A stretch of DNA of 17,049 nucleotides from Hyphomicrobiales bacterium. Its GTDB lineage: Bacteria > Pseudomonadota > Alphaproteobacteria > Rhizobiales > Beijerinckiaceae. The position numbers and the translations under genes were made by a program. Below the pieces are notes generated by a model. The model was not told where the DNA came from, ran no database searches, and saw only the letters and a program-made list of their open reading frames with translations. Numbering within the stretch: the stretch's first letter is position 1; each line of letters begins with the position of its first letter. This document shows positions 1 to 7,064 of this stretch, one piece after another. The stretch covers positions 1-17,049 of the forward strand of contig JAGWKJ010000013.1 in assembly GCA_028865375.1 (NCBI GenBank). Reading direction: 5' to 3'.

Positions 1-1
1 C

Positions 2-157
2 GTCGCCGGCGACCAGAACAAGGAAGCCGCCCGCGCGCTCGGCATCAGCCCGCGGACGGTCGAGATCCACCGCGCCAACATCCTGCGCAAGACCGGCGCG
101 CGCGGGCTCGCCGACCTCGTGCGCGCGGCCATGGGCGGGGAAGGCCGGCGGCCGTGA
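2..157 (+). CDS. FixJ/LuxR-type response regulator, C-terminal fragment
   Basis: Only the last 51 residues are in the window; the start lies upstream. They form the end of a LuxR/FixJ-type helix-turn-helix. The recognition-helix segment GISPRTVEIHRANILRKTGA and the following LADLVRAA are characteristic of FixJ-like transcription factors. The family activates transcription after phosphorylation of an N-terminal receiver domain, which cannot be seen here. The next gene is a lone receiver domain on the same strand, so the two probably belong to one two-component cluster whose kinase would lie to the left. Function beyond DNA-binding regulator cannot be assigned. Confidence 0.85.
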   Translation, partial: VAGDQNKEAARALGISPRTVEIHRANILRKTGARGLADLVRAAMGGEGRRP

Positions 158-233
158 AAGCACGCATTGACGAATGTCATGGCGGCCGCGGCCGCGCGCC
201 AGCAACGTCGGCGCCGTGTTGGACTTCCTGCCG

Positions 234-635
234 ATGCCCGGCGTGATCTTCATCCTCGAGGACGACGAGGCGGTGCGCGATTCGCTCCGCCTGCTGCTCG
301 AATCGCGGGCCTACGAAGTGCGCGCCTTCGCCACGGGCGAAGACTTCCTCGCCCGCGCGGAGCTCGCCGCGGGCGATTGCGTCGTGCTCGACTACGACCT
401 GCCGGGCGTCGACGGCGTCGCGGTCCTGGCTCGCCTGCGCGAGCGAGGCTTCGCCAAGCCGGTGGTGTTCGTCAGCGGCCGCGCCGACGGCGACGTGCGC
501 GCCGCCGCCGCCCGCCTCGACGCACGCGCGTTTTTCGACAAGCCGGTGCCGAGCGAGGCCCTGCTGGCGGCGCTCGCCGAGGCGGTCGGCGAACGGCCGC
601 GTCCGCGGACGGGGCCGCGGCCGCCCGTTCAATAG
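234..635 (+). CDS. Single-domain response regulator (CheY/FixJ-type receiver)
   Basis: A 133-residue protein consisting only of a receiver domain, with no output domain. Visible phosphorylation residues are the acidic pair D10-D11 in ILEDDE, the phospho-acceptor D53 in LDYDLPGVDG, the switch residue S81 in VSG and K103 in FFDKP. The ATG at 234 is chosen because the first beta strand (PGVIFILEDD) begins right after it. An in-frame ATG at 174 would add 20 residues of low-complexity, arginine-rich sequence. The protein likely acts as a phosphate sink or as a phosphorelay or protein-binding partner of the neighbouring FixJ-like system; this is inference from context. Its stop overlaps by 7 bases the 3' end of the convergent aroE-like gene. 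Confidence 0.8.
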   Translation: MPGVIFILEDDEAVRDSLRLLLESRAYEVRAFATGEDFLARAELAAGDCVVLDYDLPGVDGVAVLARLRERGFAKPVVFVSGRADGDVRAAAARLDARAFFDKPVPSEALLAALAEAVGERPRPRTGPRPPVQ

Positions 636-1462
636 GCGATGCGCGCGACCGAACGCAGCTCTTCGGGCGTCGTCGTCGGATAGCCGAAGAACTCCAGATA
701 GGCCGGGATCTGCTCGAACAGCATGTCGGCGCCCACCTGCGTCGCGCAGCCGCGCTCGCGCGCCGCGGCGAGGAAGGGCGTGACCTCGGTCTTCATCACC
801 ACTTCGCCCACGAAGGTCGTCGGCGCGATGCGGGAGACGTCCGCGGGCAGCGGATCCCCGTCCTTCATGCCGAGCGGGGTCGCGTTGACGACGACGTCGA
901 AGCCGGCGGGATCCTTCGAGCCGGTGCGCACGCGCAAGGCCGGATATTCCGCGCGCAGGCGGCCCGCGAGCCCCTCCATCGAGGCCGCGGCCGGATCGAA
1001 CAGCGCGAGCTCGCCGACCCCGGACGCCGCGAGCGAGGCGGCGATCGCCGAGCCGACCCCGCCGGCCCCGATCACGAGCGCGCTCGCGCCCTTCAGCGCC
1101 CGCCCCTTGCGCAGCACGCCGCGCACGAAGCCCTCGCCGTCGAACATGTCGCCTTCGAGCGCTCCGTCGGGTCCCGGCCGCACGGCGTTGCAGGCGCCGG
1201 CGACCTTCACCGTCTTGGTGGCGCGACCGAGAAGGGAGACGACGTTCGTCTTGTGGGGCATCGTGATCAGCGCGCCAGCGATGTTGGTCAGGCGGAACAA
1301 CCGACGCAGCAACTCGGGAAAGTCCTCCGGCTTCGACCCCATCGGCACCACGACCGCATCGATGCCGCGGCTCTCGAACCACGGATTGTAGATCATCGGC
1401 GCCTTGAAGCTCTCGGTCGGCACGCCGAGATGCGCGATCAGCCTCGTCGTACCGCGGATCAT
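629..1462 (-). CDS. Shikimate dehydrogenase-like NAD(P)-dependent oxidoreductase (atypical AroE family)
   Basis: A 277-residue protein of usual AroE length. The family normally interconverts 3-dehydroshikimate and shikimate. Conserved features are the catalytic lysine K71 in TMPHK, N92 in GACNAV, D108 in GDMFDGEGF, the dinucleotide loop GAGGVGSAIA, NATPLGM, and a glutamine near the C-terminus in MLFEQIPAYLEFFG. Unusually, the N-terminal SxSP shikimate-carboxylate clamp is replaced by FKAP (F19, A21), and the asparagine of the NVTxPxK motif is a leucine (L65). The substrate may therefore be quinate or another cyclitol rather than shikimate. The ATG overlaps the aroQ stop (ATGA), so the two are translationally coupled. 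A catabolic dehydroquinate/quinate role or a divergent biosynthetic paralogue are both possible. Confidence 0.75.
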   Translation of the reverse strand: MIRGTTRLIAHLGVPTESFKAPMIYNPWFESRGIDAVVVPMGSKPEDFPELLRRLFRLTNIAGALITMPHKTNVVSLLGRATKTVKVAGACNAVRPGPDGALEGDMFDGEGFVRGVLRKGRALKGASALVIGAGGVGSAIAASLAASGVGELALFDPAAASMEGLAGRLRAEYPALRVRTGSKDPAGFDVVVNATPLGMKDGDPLPADVSRIAPTTFVGEVVMKTEVTPFLAAARERGCATQVGADMLFEQIPAYLEFFGYPTTTPEELRSVARIAY

Positions 1463-1914
1463 GGTTGGGCCTTCTTGGCGTCGAGCAGGCGCGCCATCCG
1501 GCGCAGCGCGAGCGGATAGCCCTGCGTGCCGCAGCCGGCGATCACCGCGTCCGCGCGCATCGACACGAAGGAGCGATGGCGAAACTCCTCGCGCTTGTGG
1601 ACTTGCGATATGTGGACCTCGATCACCGGGCCGTCGAACGCGTTCAGCGCGTCGAGCAGCGCCACCGAGGTATGCGTGAAGGCCGCCGGGTTGATGACGA
1701 TTCCGCCCGCCTTGTCCCGCGCCTCGTGGATCCAATCGATCAGCTCGTATTCGCGGTTGGATTGGCGGAACGCGATCTCCACGCCGAGCTCGGCGGCGGC
1801 GGCGCGGCAGTCGCGCTCGACGTCCGCCAGCGTTTCGGCGCCGTAGATCTCGGGCTGGCGCTTGCCCAGCAAATTGAGGTTGGGTCCGTTGAGCACGTAG
1901 ACGAGGCGCGACAT
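1459..1914 (-). CDS. aroQ: Type II 3-dehydroquinate dehydratase
   Basis: This enzyme interconverts 3-dehydroquinate and 3-dehydroshikimate, used in aromatic amino-acid synthesis or, in reverse context, in quinate catabolism. It is 151 residues long, normal for the type II family. Active-site residues are all present: R19 and Y24 in KRQPEIYG, N75 and H81 in INPAAFTH, H101 in EVHIS and R112 in REEFRHRS. The glycine-rich C-terminal GCGTQGYPLAL also fits. The usual asparagine after EVHIS is a glutamine (Q104). It is the first gene of a two-gene minus-strand unit and overlaps the downstream aroE-like gene by four bases. A weak purine-rich GGAAAA lies about 9 bases before the ATG. Confidence 0.93.
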   Translation of the reverse strand: MSRLVYVLNGPNLNLLGKRQPEIYGAETLADVERDCRAAAAELGVEIAFRQSNREYELIDWIHEARDKAGGIVINPAAFTHTSVALLDALNAFDGPVIEVHISQVHKREEFRHRSFVSMRADAVIAGCGTQGYPLALRRMARLLDAKKAQP

Positions 1915-2014
1915 CGGCGTATTTTCCGGGTTCGGCGGCGGGCCGCGGCGGTCGCGCCGTGGCCGGTCGATTCTCTACAGCCTCGGGCCGCCGTCCGACA
2001 ATCGGGGCGCCGCG

Positions 2015-2091
2015 ATTCCAAGCCCAAGCGTGGCGCGGTCCCGCCCTTGGTGTAAACCGGCGCGGCGGCCGCCGGCCGCCTGGCTTGGAAT
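2015..2091. repeat. 10-bp inverted repeat and nested GC hairpin ahead of the marR gene
   Basis: ATTCCAAGCC at 2015-2024 is matched exactly by its complement GGCTTGGAAT at 2082-2091, with 57 bases between. Inside lies a second perfect stem, GGCGGCC at 2064-2070 and GGCCGCC at 2074-2080, with a 3-base loop. The right arm of the outer repeat contains the purine stretch that would act as ribosome binding site for the GTG at 2097. RNA folding could therefore hide that site, or the arms could be protein-binding half sites. Seen directly; function is inferred. Confidence 0.4.
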
Positions 2092-2096
2092 GAACC

Positions 2097-2630
2097 GTGA
2101 TCGACGACCGCGCGGCGGCGACCCCGCCCGAAGACCTCGAAATCCTCGTCCACGGAGAACGGCGCGGACGCAAGGCGCAGCTTCGCCTGTGGCTGCGGAT
2201 GCTCTCCATCACCAAGCTGGTCGGCCAGGAAATCCGCCGCCGGTTGCGCGTCGAGTTCGACGCGACGCTGCCCCAGTTCGACCTGCTCGCCCAACTCGAC
2301 CGCGAACCGGCCGGGCTCCGGCTCGGCGACCTGTCGCGGCGCGCGATGGTCACCAACGCCAACGTCACCGGCCTGGCCGAGCGGCTCGAAGCGGACGGGC
2401 TGGTCGAACGTGCGCCGCTGGACGGCGACCGCCGCGTCGTCGTCGCGAGGCTGACGCCACTCGGCCGCGCCCGCTTCGGGGCGATGGCCAAGGCCCACGA
2501 AGGCTGGCTGCGCGAGCTGATGGGCGACGTCGACGAAGCGACGCTCGACGACGCGCTGCGCCTGCTCGGGGCGGTGAAGGCGTCTGCGACGCGCAAACTC
2601 GGCCCGCCCGATGGCCGCCCCGACGCTTGA
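2097..2630 (+). CDS. MarR-family transcriptional regulator
   Basis: A 177-residue winged-helix protein. An N-terminal helix (LWLRMLSITKLVGQEIRRRL) is followed by the helix-turn-helix region LRLGDLSRRAMVTNANVTGL and the wing with the family signature DGDRR, then LTPLGRARF. MarR proteins usually repress nearby catabolic genes and release DNA on binding an aromatic acid or its CoA thioester (compare BadR- and CouR-type regulators). The start is taken as GTG because it is preceded by GGAA and no in-frame ATG fits better. An out-of-frame ATG at 2090 is not used. It sits between the aroQ unit and the aminobenzoyl-CoA operon, with a perfect palindrome 19 bases after its stop. The probable target is the downstream operon, and the probable ligand an aminobenzoyl-CoA-like ester (inference). 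Confidence 0.88.
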   Translation: MIDDRAAATPPEDLEILVHGERRGRKAQLRLWLRMLSITKLVGQEIRRRLRVEFDATLPQFDLLAQLDREPAGLRLGDLSRRAMVTNANVTGLAERLEADGLVERAPLDGDRRVVVARLTPLGRARFGAMAKAHEGWLRELMGDVDEATLDDALRLLGAVKASATRKLGPPDGRPDA

Positions 2631-2648
2631 CGCCGCCGTCGAACATGG

Positions 2649-2666
2649 TATTTTAAGCTTAAAATA
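2649..2666. promoter_or_regulatory. Perfect 18-bp palindrome, probable MarR operator of the aminobenzoyl-CoA operon
   Basis: TATTTTAAGCTTAAAATA is identical to its own reverse complement over all 18 bases. It is strikingly A/T-rich (16 of 18) in very GC-rich surroundings. It lies between the marR stop and the first gene of the operon, 36 bases before that gene's ATG, where the core promoter would be expected. Size and symmetry fit a MarR dimer site. No second copy is seen before marR or aroQ. Confidence 0.75.
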
Positions 2667-2690
2667 ACGGGTCGGCGCGGGCTTGGCGAC

Positions 2691-2696
2691 GGGAGG
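2691..2696 (+). promoter_or_regulatory. Strong Shine-Dalgarno site of the operon's first gene
   Basis: GGGAGG lies five bases before the ATG at 2702. It is the best ribosome binding site at the 5' end of the operon and fixes the start of the monooxygenase/reductase. The next five genes have no spacer and depend on start/stop overlaps. Confidence 0.7.
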
Positions 2697-2701
2697 GACG
2701 G

Positions 2702-5023
2702 ATGCGCATCGTCTGCGTCGGCGGCGGGCCGGCCGGCCTCTATTTCGCGCTACTGATGAAGAAGCGCCGGCCCGGCGACCGCATCTCGGTCGTCGAACGC
2801 AACCGGCCCTACGACACGTTCGGCTGGGGGGTCGTGTTTTCAGACGCCATGATGGCCGCGATGCGCAAGGCCGACCCCCAAAGCGCGGAGGAGGTCGAGG
2901 GCGCGTTCAACCATTGGGACGACATCGAGCTCGCCTTCAAGGGCGAGCGGCTGCGCACGACCGGCCACGGCTTCGTGGGCATCGGCCGCAAGCGCCTGCT
3001 CAACATCCTGCAACGCCGCTGCGAGGCGCTGGGCGTCGAACTCGTGTTCGAGCGCGACGTGGAAGGCGACCACGAATTCCCGGACGCCGACCTCGTGGTC
3101 GCCTCGGACGGCGTCAATTCCAAGATCCGCCGCCGCCACGAGGGCGCATTCCGGCCCGACCTTCTGGTGCGGCCCAACCGCTACATCTGGCTAGGCACCA
3201 AGAAGGCGTTCGACGCCTTCACGTTCGACTTCCGGCGCACCGAACACGGCTGGTTCCAGGCGCACGTCTACAAATTCGACGCCGACACTTCGACCTTCAT
3301 CGTCGAGACGACGGAAGAGGCCTACCTCGCCCACGGCCTAGACGCGCTCGACCAAGACGGCTCGATCGCCTTCTGCGAGAGCCTGTTCGCCGAGACGCTC
3401 GGCGGCGCGCGGCTGATGACCAACGCGCGCCACCAGCGCGGGTCCTCATGGCTCAATTTCAACCGCCTCGTGTGCGGCTCGTGGCGGCATTTCAACGGCA
3501 ATTCGCATGTCGTCCTGATGGGCGACGCCGCCCATACCGCGCATTTCGCCATCGGATCGGGCACCAAGCTCGCGCTCGACGACGCCATCGAGCTCGCCGG
3601 CCGCTTCGGACCCAGCGAACCGGGCCGCGACCGGATCGGGGCGATCCTGGCCGGCTACGAAGAGGTCCGGCGCGTCGACGTCGCGCGCATCCAGAACGCC
3701 GCGCGCAACGCCATGGAATGGTTCGAGGTCGTCGGCCGCCGTTACGCCGACCGGATGGAACCCGACCAGTTCTTCTACTCGATGCTGACCCGCTCCCAGC
3801 GCGTCGGCCACGAAAACCTGCGGCTGCGCGACGGCGCATGGCTCGACGGCTACGAACGCCGCTTCGCGCGCCGCGCCGGCGCCGCGACGCCCGACGCCGA
3901 GCGGCCGCCGCCGCCGATGCTCACCCCGTTCCGCGTCCGCAGGACGGCCTTGGACAACCGCGTCGTCGTATCGCCGATGGCCATGTATTCGGCCAAGGAC
4001 GGGCTGGTCGACGACTTCCACCTCGCCCACATCGGCGCGCGCGCGATGGGGGGCGCCGGCCTCGTGTTCGCCGAGATGACCTGCCCGTCGCCGGAGGCGC
4101 GGATCACGCCCGGATGCCTCGGCCTATGGAACGACGAGCAGGCGCGCGGATTCCGTCGCCTCGCCGACCTCGTCCATTCGGCCGGGCGCGCGAAGTTCGG
4201 GATCCAGCTCGGCCATTCCGGCCGCAAGGGCTCGACGCGCGTGGCGTGGGAGGGCGGCGACGGACCGCTCGAAAGCGGCGGCTGGCCGCTGATCTCGGCT
4301 TCGCCCGTTCCCTATCTGCCCGACGGCCAGGTCCCGCGCGCGATGACCCGGATCGACATGGACCGCGTGCGCGACGAGTTCGTCGCCGCCACGCGTCGCG
4401 CCGCCGCCGCCGGCGCGGATTGGCTGGAGCTGCATTGCGCGCACGGCTATCTGCTGTCGAGTTTCCTCTCCCCGCTGACCAACCGCCGCGACGACGAATA
4501 CGGCGGCGGCCACGAGGGTCGCGCACGCTATCCGCTTGAAGTTTTTCGCGCCGTCCGCGCCGCCTGGCCCGAGGACAGGCCGATCTCGGTGCGGCTGTCG
4601 TGCCACGACTGGACTCCCGGCGGAAACGAGCCGGAGGACGCGCTGGTCTTCGCGCGCATGTTCAAGCAGGCCGGCGCCGACGTGATAGACTGTTCGTCGG
4701 GGCAAGTCTGGAAAGGCGACGAGCCGGTCTATGGCCGCATGTACCAGACGCCCTTCGCCGACCTGATCCGCAACGAGGCCGGCATTCCCACCATCGCGGT
4801 GGGCGCGATCTCGGAGGCCGACCACGTCAATTCGATCGTCGCGGCCGGCCGCGCGGACCTGTGCGCGATCGCCAGGCCCCACCTCGCCGATCCCGCCTGG
4901 ACGATCCACGAAGCGGCCAAGATCGGCGCAGCGACGCCGTGGCCCAAGCAATATGCGTCGGCGAAGGGGCAATACGAGGCCAATCTCGCGCGCGCCGCGA
5001 CCTCCGCGGGAGCGGCGAGATGA
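2702..5023 (+). CDS. Bifunctional 2-aminobenzoyl-CoA (salicylyl-CoA-type) monooxygenase/reductase
   Basis: A 773-residue natural fusion. Residues 1 to about 390 are a flavin-dependent aromatic hydroxylase: FAD-binding VGGGPAGLYFA at the N-terminus and the second FAD motif GDAAHTAHFAIGSGT from residue 274. Residues from about 406 to 765 form an old-yellow-enzyme/NADH:flavin oxidoreductase barrel with LTPFRVRRTALDNRVVVSPM, QLGHSGRKGS, and HCAHGYLLSSFLSP followed by DDEYGG. This architecture matches the Azoarcus enzyme that uses O2 and NADH to hydroxylate and dearomatise 2-aminobenzoyl-CoA to 2-amino-5-oxocyclohex-1-enecarboxyl-CoA. Databases often call the family salicylyl-CoA 5-hydroxylase/oxidoreductase. 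The kynureninase and the CoA ligase in the same operon favour the aminobenzoyl-CoA substrate. Soluble, cytoplasmic. The stop overlaps the next start (ATGA). Confidence 0.9.
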   Translation: MRIVCVGGGPAGLYFALLMKKRRPGDRISVVERNRPYDTFGWGVVFSDAMMAAMRKADPQSAEEVEGAFNHWDDIELAFKGERLRTTGHGFVGIGRKRLLNILQRRCEALGVELVFERDVEGDHEFPDADLVVASDGVNSKIRRRHEGAFRPDLLVRPNRYIWLGTKKAFDAFTFDFRRTEHGWFQAHVYKFDADTSTFIVETTEEAYLAHGLDALDQDGSIAFCESLFAETLGGARLMTNARHQRGSSWLNFNRLVCGSWRHFNGNSHVVLMGDAAHTAHFAIGSGTKLALDDAIELAGRFGPSEPGRDRIGAILAGYEEVRRVDVARIQNAARNAMEWFEVVGRRYADRMEPDQFFYSMLTRSQRVGHENLRLRDGAWLDGYERRFARRAGAATPDAERPPPPMLTPFRVRRTALDNRVVVSPMAMYSAKDGLVDDFHLAHIGARAMGGAGLVFAEMTCPSPEARITPGCLGLWNDEQARGFRRLADLVHSAGRAKFGIQLGHSGRKGSTRVAWEGGDGPLESGGWPLISASPVPYLPDGQVPRAMTRIDMDRVRDEFVAATRRAAAAGADWLELHCAHGYLLSSFLSPLTNRRDDEYGGGHEGRARYPLEVFRAVRAAWPEDRPISVRLSCHDWTPGGNEPEDALVFARMFKQAGADVIDCSSGQVWKGDEPVYGRMYQTPFADLIRNEAGIPTIAVGAISEADHVNSIVAAGRADLCAIARPHLADPAWTIHEAAKIGAATPWPKQYASAKGQYEANLARAATSAGAAR

Positions 5024-5868
5024 GCGACCCTTCGGCGATGCGGGCCGCCAAGCGCCCCTTCAGGGGCCATCGCGCGGGCAATTTCCGCTTCGAGACCGAC
5101 GCCGACGGCCGCGTCGCCACCGTCACGCTCGACCGGCCCGAGCGCAAGAACCCGCTGACCTTCGAGAGCTACGCCGAGCTCCGCGACCTGTTCCGCGACC
5201 TCGCCTTCGCCTCCGACGTGCGAGCGATCGTGCTGCGCGGCGCGGGCGGCAACTTCTCCTCGGGCGGCGACGTGTTCGAAATCATCGAACCGCTGACCCG
5301 GATGGCGACGCCCGACCTGCTCGCCTTCACGCGCATGACCGGCGAGGTCGTCAAGGCGATGCGCCGCTGTCCGCAACCCATCGTGGCCGCGGTCGAGGGC
5401 GTCTGCGCGGGCGCGGGAGCGATCCTTGCGATGGCGTCCGACCTCCGGCTGGCGACGCCCGACGCCAAGACCGCGTTCTTGTTCGCGCGCGTCGGGCTGG
5501 CCGGCGCCGACATGGGCGCGTGCGGCATCCTCCCGCGCATCGTCGGCCAGGGCCGCGCGACGGAACTGCTGTTCACGGGCCGCGCGATGGGCGCGCAGGA
5601 GGGCCTCGACTGGGGCTTCTACAACGCGCTGCACGAGCCCGCGCGGATCGGCGACGAGGCGCACGCGCTCGCCCGCTCGCTGGCGGACGGGCCGGCATTC
5701 GCCCATTCCATGACCAAGACGATGCTCGGCCAAGAATGGGCGATGGGCCTCGAAGAACTGATCGAGGCCGAGGCGCAAGCGCAGGCGATCTGCATGACGA
5801 CGGGCGATTTCCGCCGCGCCTTCGAGGCCTTCGCGGCCAAGCGCAAGCCCGTTTTCGAGGGCGCTTGA
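5020..5868 (+). CDS. Crotonase-family (enoyl-CoA hydratase/isomerase-like) protein, atypical active site
   Basis: A 282-residue crotonase-fold protein. The oxyanion-hole segments NFSSGGD (78-84) and EGVCAGAGA (126-134) are intact. The two glutamates used by classical hydratases are replaced: I135 stands where the first is expected and R157 where the second is. An aspartate, D164 in GLAGADMGACGILPR, aligns with the catalytic Asp of PaaG-type isomerases. It is therefore more likely an isomerase, hydrolase or ring-opening enzyme than a simple hydratase. The substrate is inferred to be an alicyclic CoA ester made by the preceding enzyme. The ATG at 5020 overlaps the preceding stop; the following gene overlaps its stop by one base. 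Position assignments are by eye and need an alignment. Confidence 0.85.
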   Translation: MSDPSAMRAAKRPFRGHRAGNFRFETDADGRVATVTLDRPERKNPLTFESYAELRDLFRDLAFASDVRAIVLRGAGGNFSSGGDVFEIIEPLTRMATPDLLAFTRMTGEVVKAMRRCPQPIVAAVEGVCAGAGAILAMASDLRLATPDAKTAFLFARVGLAGADMGACGILPRIVGQGRATELLFTGRAMGAQEGLDWGFYNALHEPARIGDEAHALARSLADGPAFAHSMTKTMLGQEWAMGLEELIEAEAQAQAICMTTGDFRRAFEAFAAKRKPVFEGA

Positions 5869-7064
5869 TGCGCCCGCCCGCCCCGCCATCCCCGCGCGAC
5901 TGGCTCGATTGGCCGTTCTTCGAGCCGCGCCACCGCGCGCTCTGCGAACGGCTCGACGCCTTCGTCGCCTCGCCCGCGCTGGGCGCGATCGACCATTCCG
6001 ACGCCGACGCCTCCTGCCGCGCGCTCGTGCGGGCGCTGGGCGAAGCGGGCCTATTGGAGGCGGCCGTCGCGCCGCCGGAGAGCGGCGCCGAAGGAATCGA
6101 CTCCCGGTCCGTCTGCCTCGCGCGCGAAACCTTGGCGCGCGCCGACGGGCTCGCCGATTTCGCCTTCGCGATGCAGGGGCTGGGCTCCGGCCCGATCGCG
6201 GTGGCGGGTTCGCCGGAGCTCAAGGCGACCGTGCTGCCGAAGACGCGTTCGGGCGAATGGATCGCGGCCTTCGCGCTGTCCGAGAGCGACGCGGGATCGG
6301 ACGTGGCGGCGCTCGCCTGCGCGGCGCGGCGCGACGGAGGTCACTGGCGGCTGGACGGCGAGAAGACGTGGATCTCGAACGGCGGCATCGCCGACGTGTA
6401 CGTCGCGTTCGCGCGCACCGGCGAGGCGCCCGGCGCGCGCGGCATCTCGGCGTTCGTCGTCCATCCCGACGACCCCGGCTTCTCGGTCGCGGAGCGGATC
6501 GAGACGATGGCGCCCCATCCGCTGGCGACGCTGCGCTTCGATGGGTGCCGCGTGCCGGCCTCCCGCATGGTCGGCACGCCGGGCGAGGGCTTCAAGGTCG
6601 CGATGCGCACGCTCGACGTGTTCCGCGCGTCGGTCGCCGCCGCCGCGCTCGGCTTCGCGCGGCGCGCGCTCGACGAGGCGCTCGACCACGCCGTCTCGCG
6701 CCGCATGTTCGGCGGCGCGCTCGCCGACCTGCAACTCACCCAGGCCGCGTTCGGCGACATGGCGACGGAGATCGACGCCGCCGCCCTTCTGACCTACCGC
6801 GCCGCTTGGCGGCGCGACGTGCAGCGCCTGCCCACCACCCGCGAGGCGGCGATGGCGAAGATGGCGGCCACGGAATCGGCGCAGCGCGTGATCGACCGCG
6901 CGTTGCAGGCGTTCGGCGGCCGCGGCGTCGTGCAAGGCGAGATCGTCGAACGGCTTTACCGGGAGATCCGCGCGCTGCGCATTTACGAGGGCGCGACGGA
7001 AGTGCAAAAACTCATCGTCGCCCGCGAACTCCTGAAGTCCCGCCGAAAGGACCCCGCCCCGTGA
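5868..7064 (+). CDS. Acyl-CoA dehydrogenase
   Basis: A 398-residue flavoprotein of typical length. The FAD/substrate signature FALSESDAGSD, the KTWISNGGIAD strand, SRRMFGGALADLQLTQ and the C-terminal catalytic Glu E374 in RIYEGATEVQKLIV are all present. It oxidises an acyl-CoA at the alpha-beta bond and passes electrons to ETF. The substrate is not set by sequence. Being fourth from the ligase's chemistry and next to the atypical crotonase, it probably acts on a cyclic or opened product of the 2-aminobenzoyl-CoA pathway. The ATG overlaps the upstream stop (TGATG). The N-terminus (MRPPAPPSPRDWLDWPFF) is proline-rich and less conserved, but no other start fits better. Confidence 0.9.
   Translation: MRPPAPPSPRDWLDWPFFEPRHRALCERLDAFVASPALGAIDHSDADASCRALVRALGEAGLLEAAVAPPESGAEGIDSRSVCLARETLARADGLADFAFAMQGLGSGPIAVAGSPELKATVLPKTRSGEWIAAFALSESDAGSDVAALACAARRDGGHWRLDGEKTWISNGGIADVYVAFARTGEAPGARGISAFVVHPDDPGFSVAERIETMAPHPLATLRFDGCRVPASRMVGTPGEGFKVAMRTLDVFRASVAAAALGFARRALDEALDHAVSRRMFGGALADLQLTQAAFGDMATEIDAAALLTYRAAWRRDVQRLPTTREAAMAKMAATESAQRVIDRALQAFGGRGVVQGEIVERLYREIRALRIYEGATEVQKLIVARELLKSRRKDPAP

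Noticed and set aside
167..1519. A plus-strand frame starting in the receiver gene and running antisense to the aroE-like gene
   Set aside because: The receiver domain is clearly encoded in a different frame, and the remainder is antisense to a recognisable enzyme.
1463..2596. In-frame N-terminal extension of the aroE-like protein
   Set aside because: The extension would run through aroQ in another frame and antisense to marR. The ATG at 1462 overlaps the aroQ stop in the usual coupled way, and AroE family length is met exactly from there.
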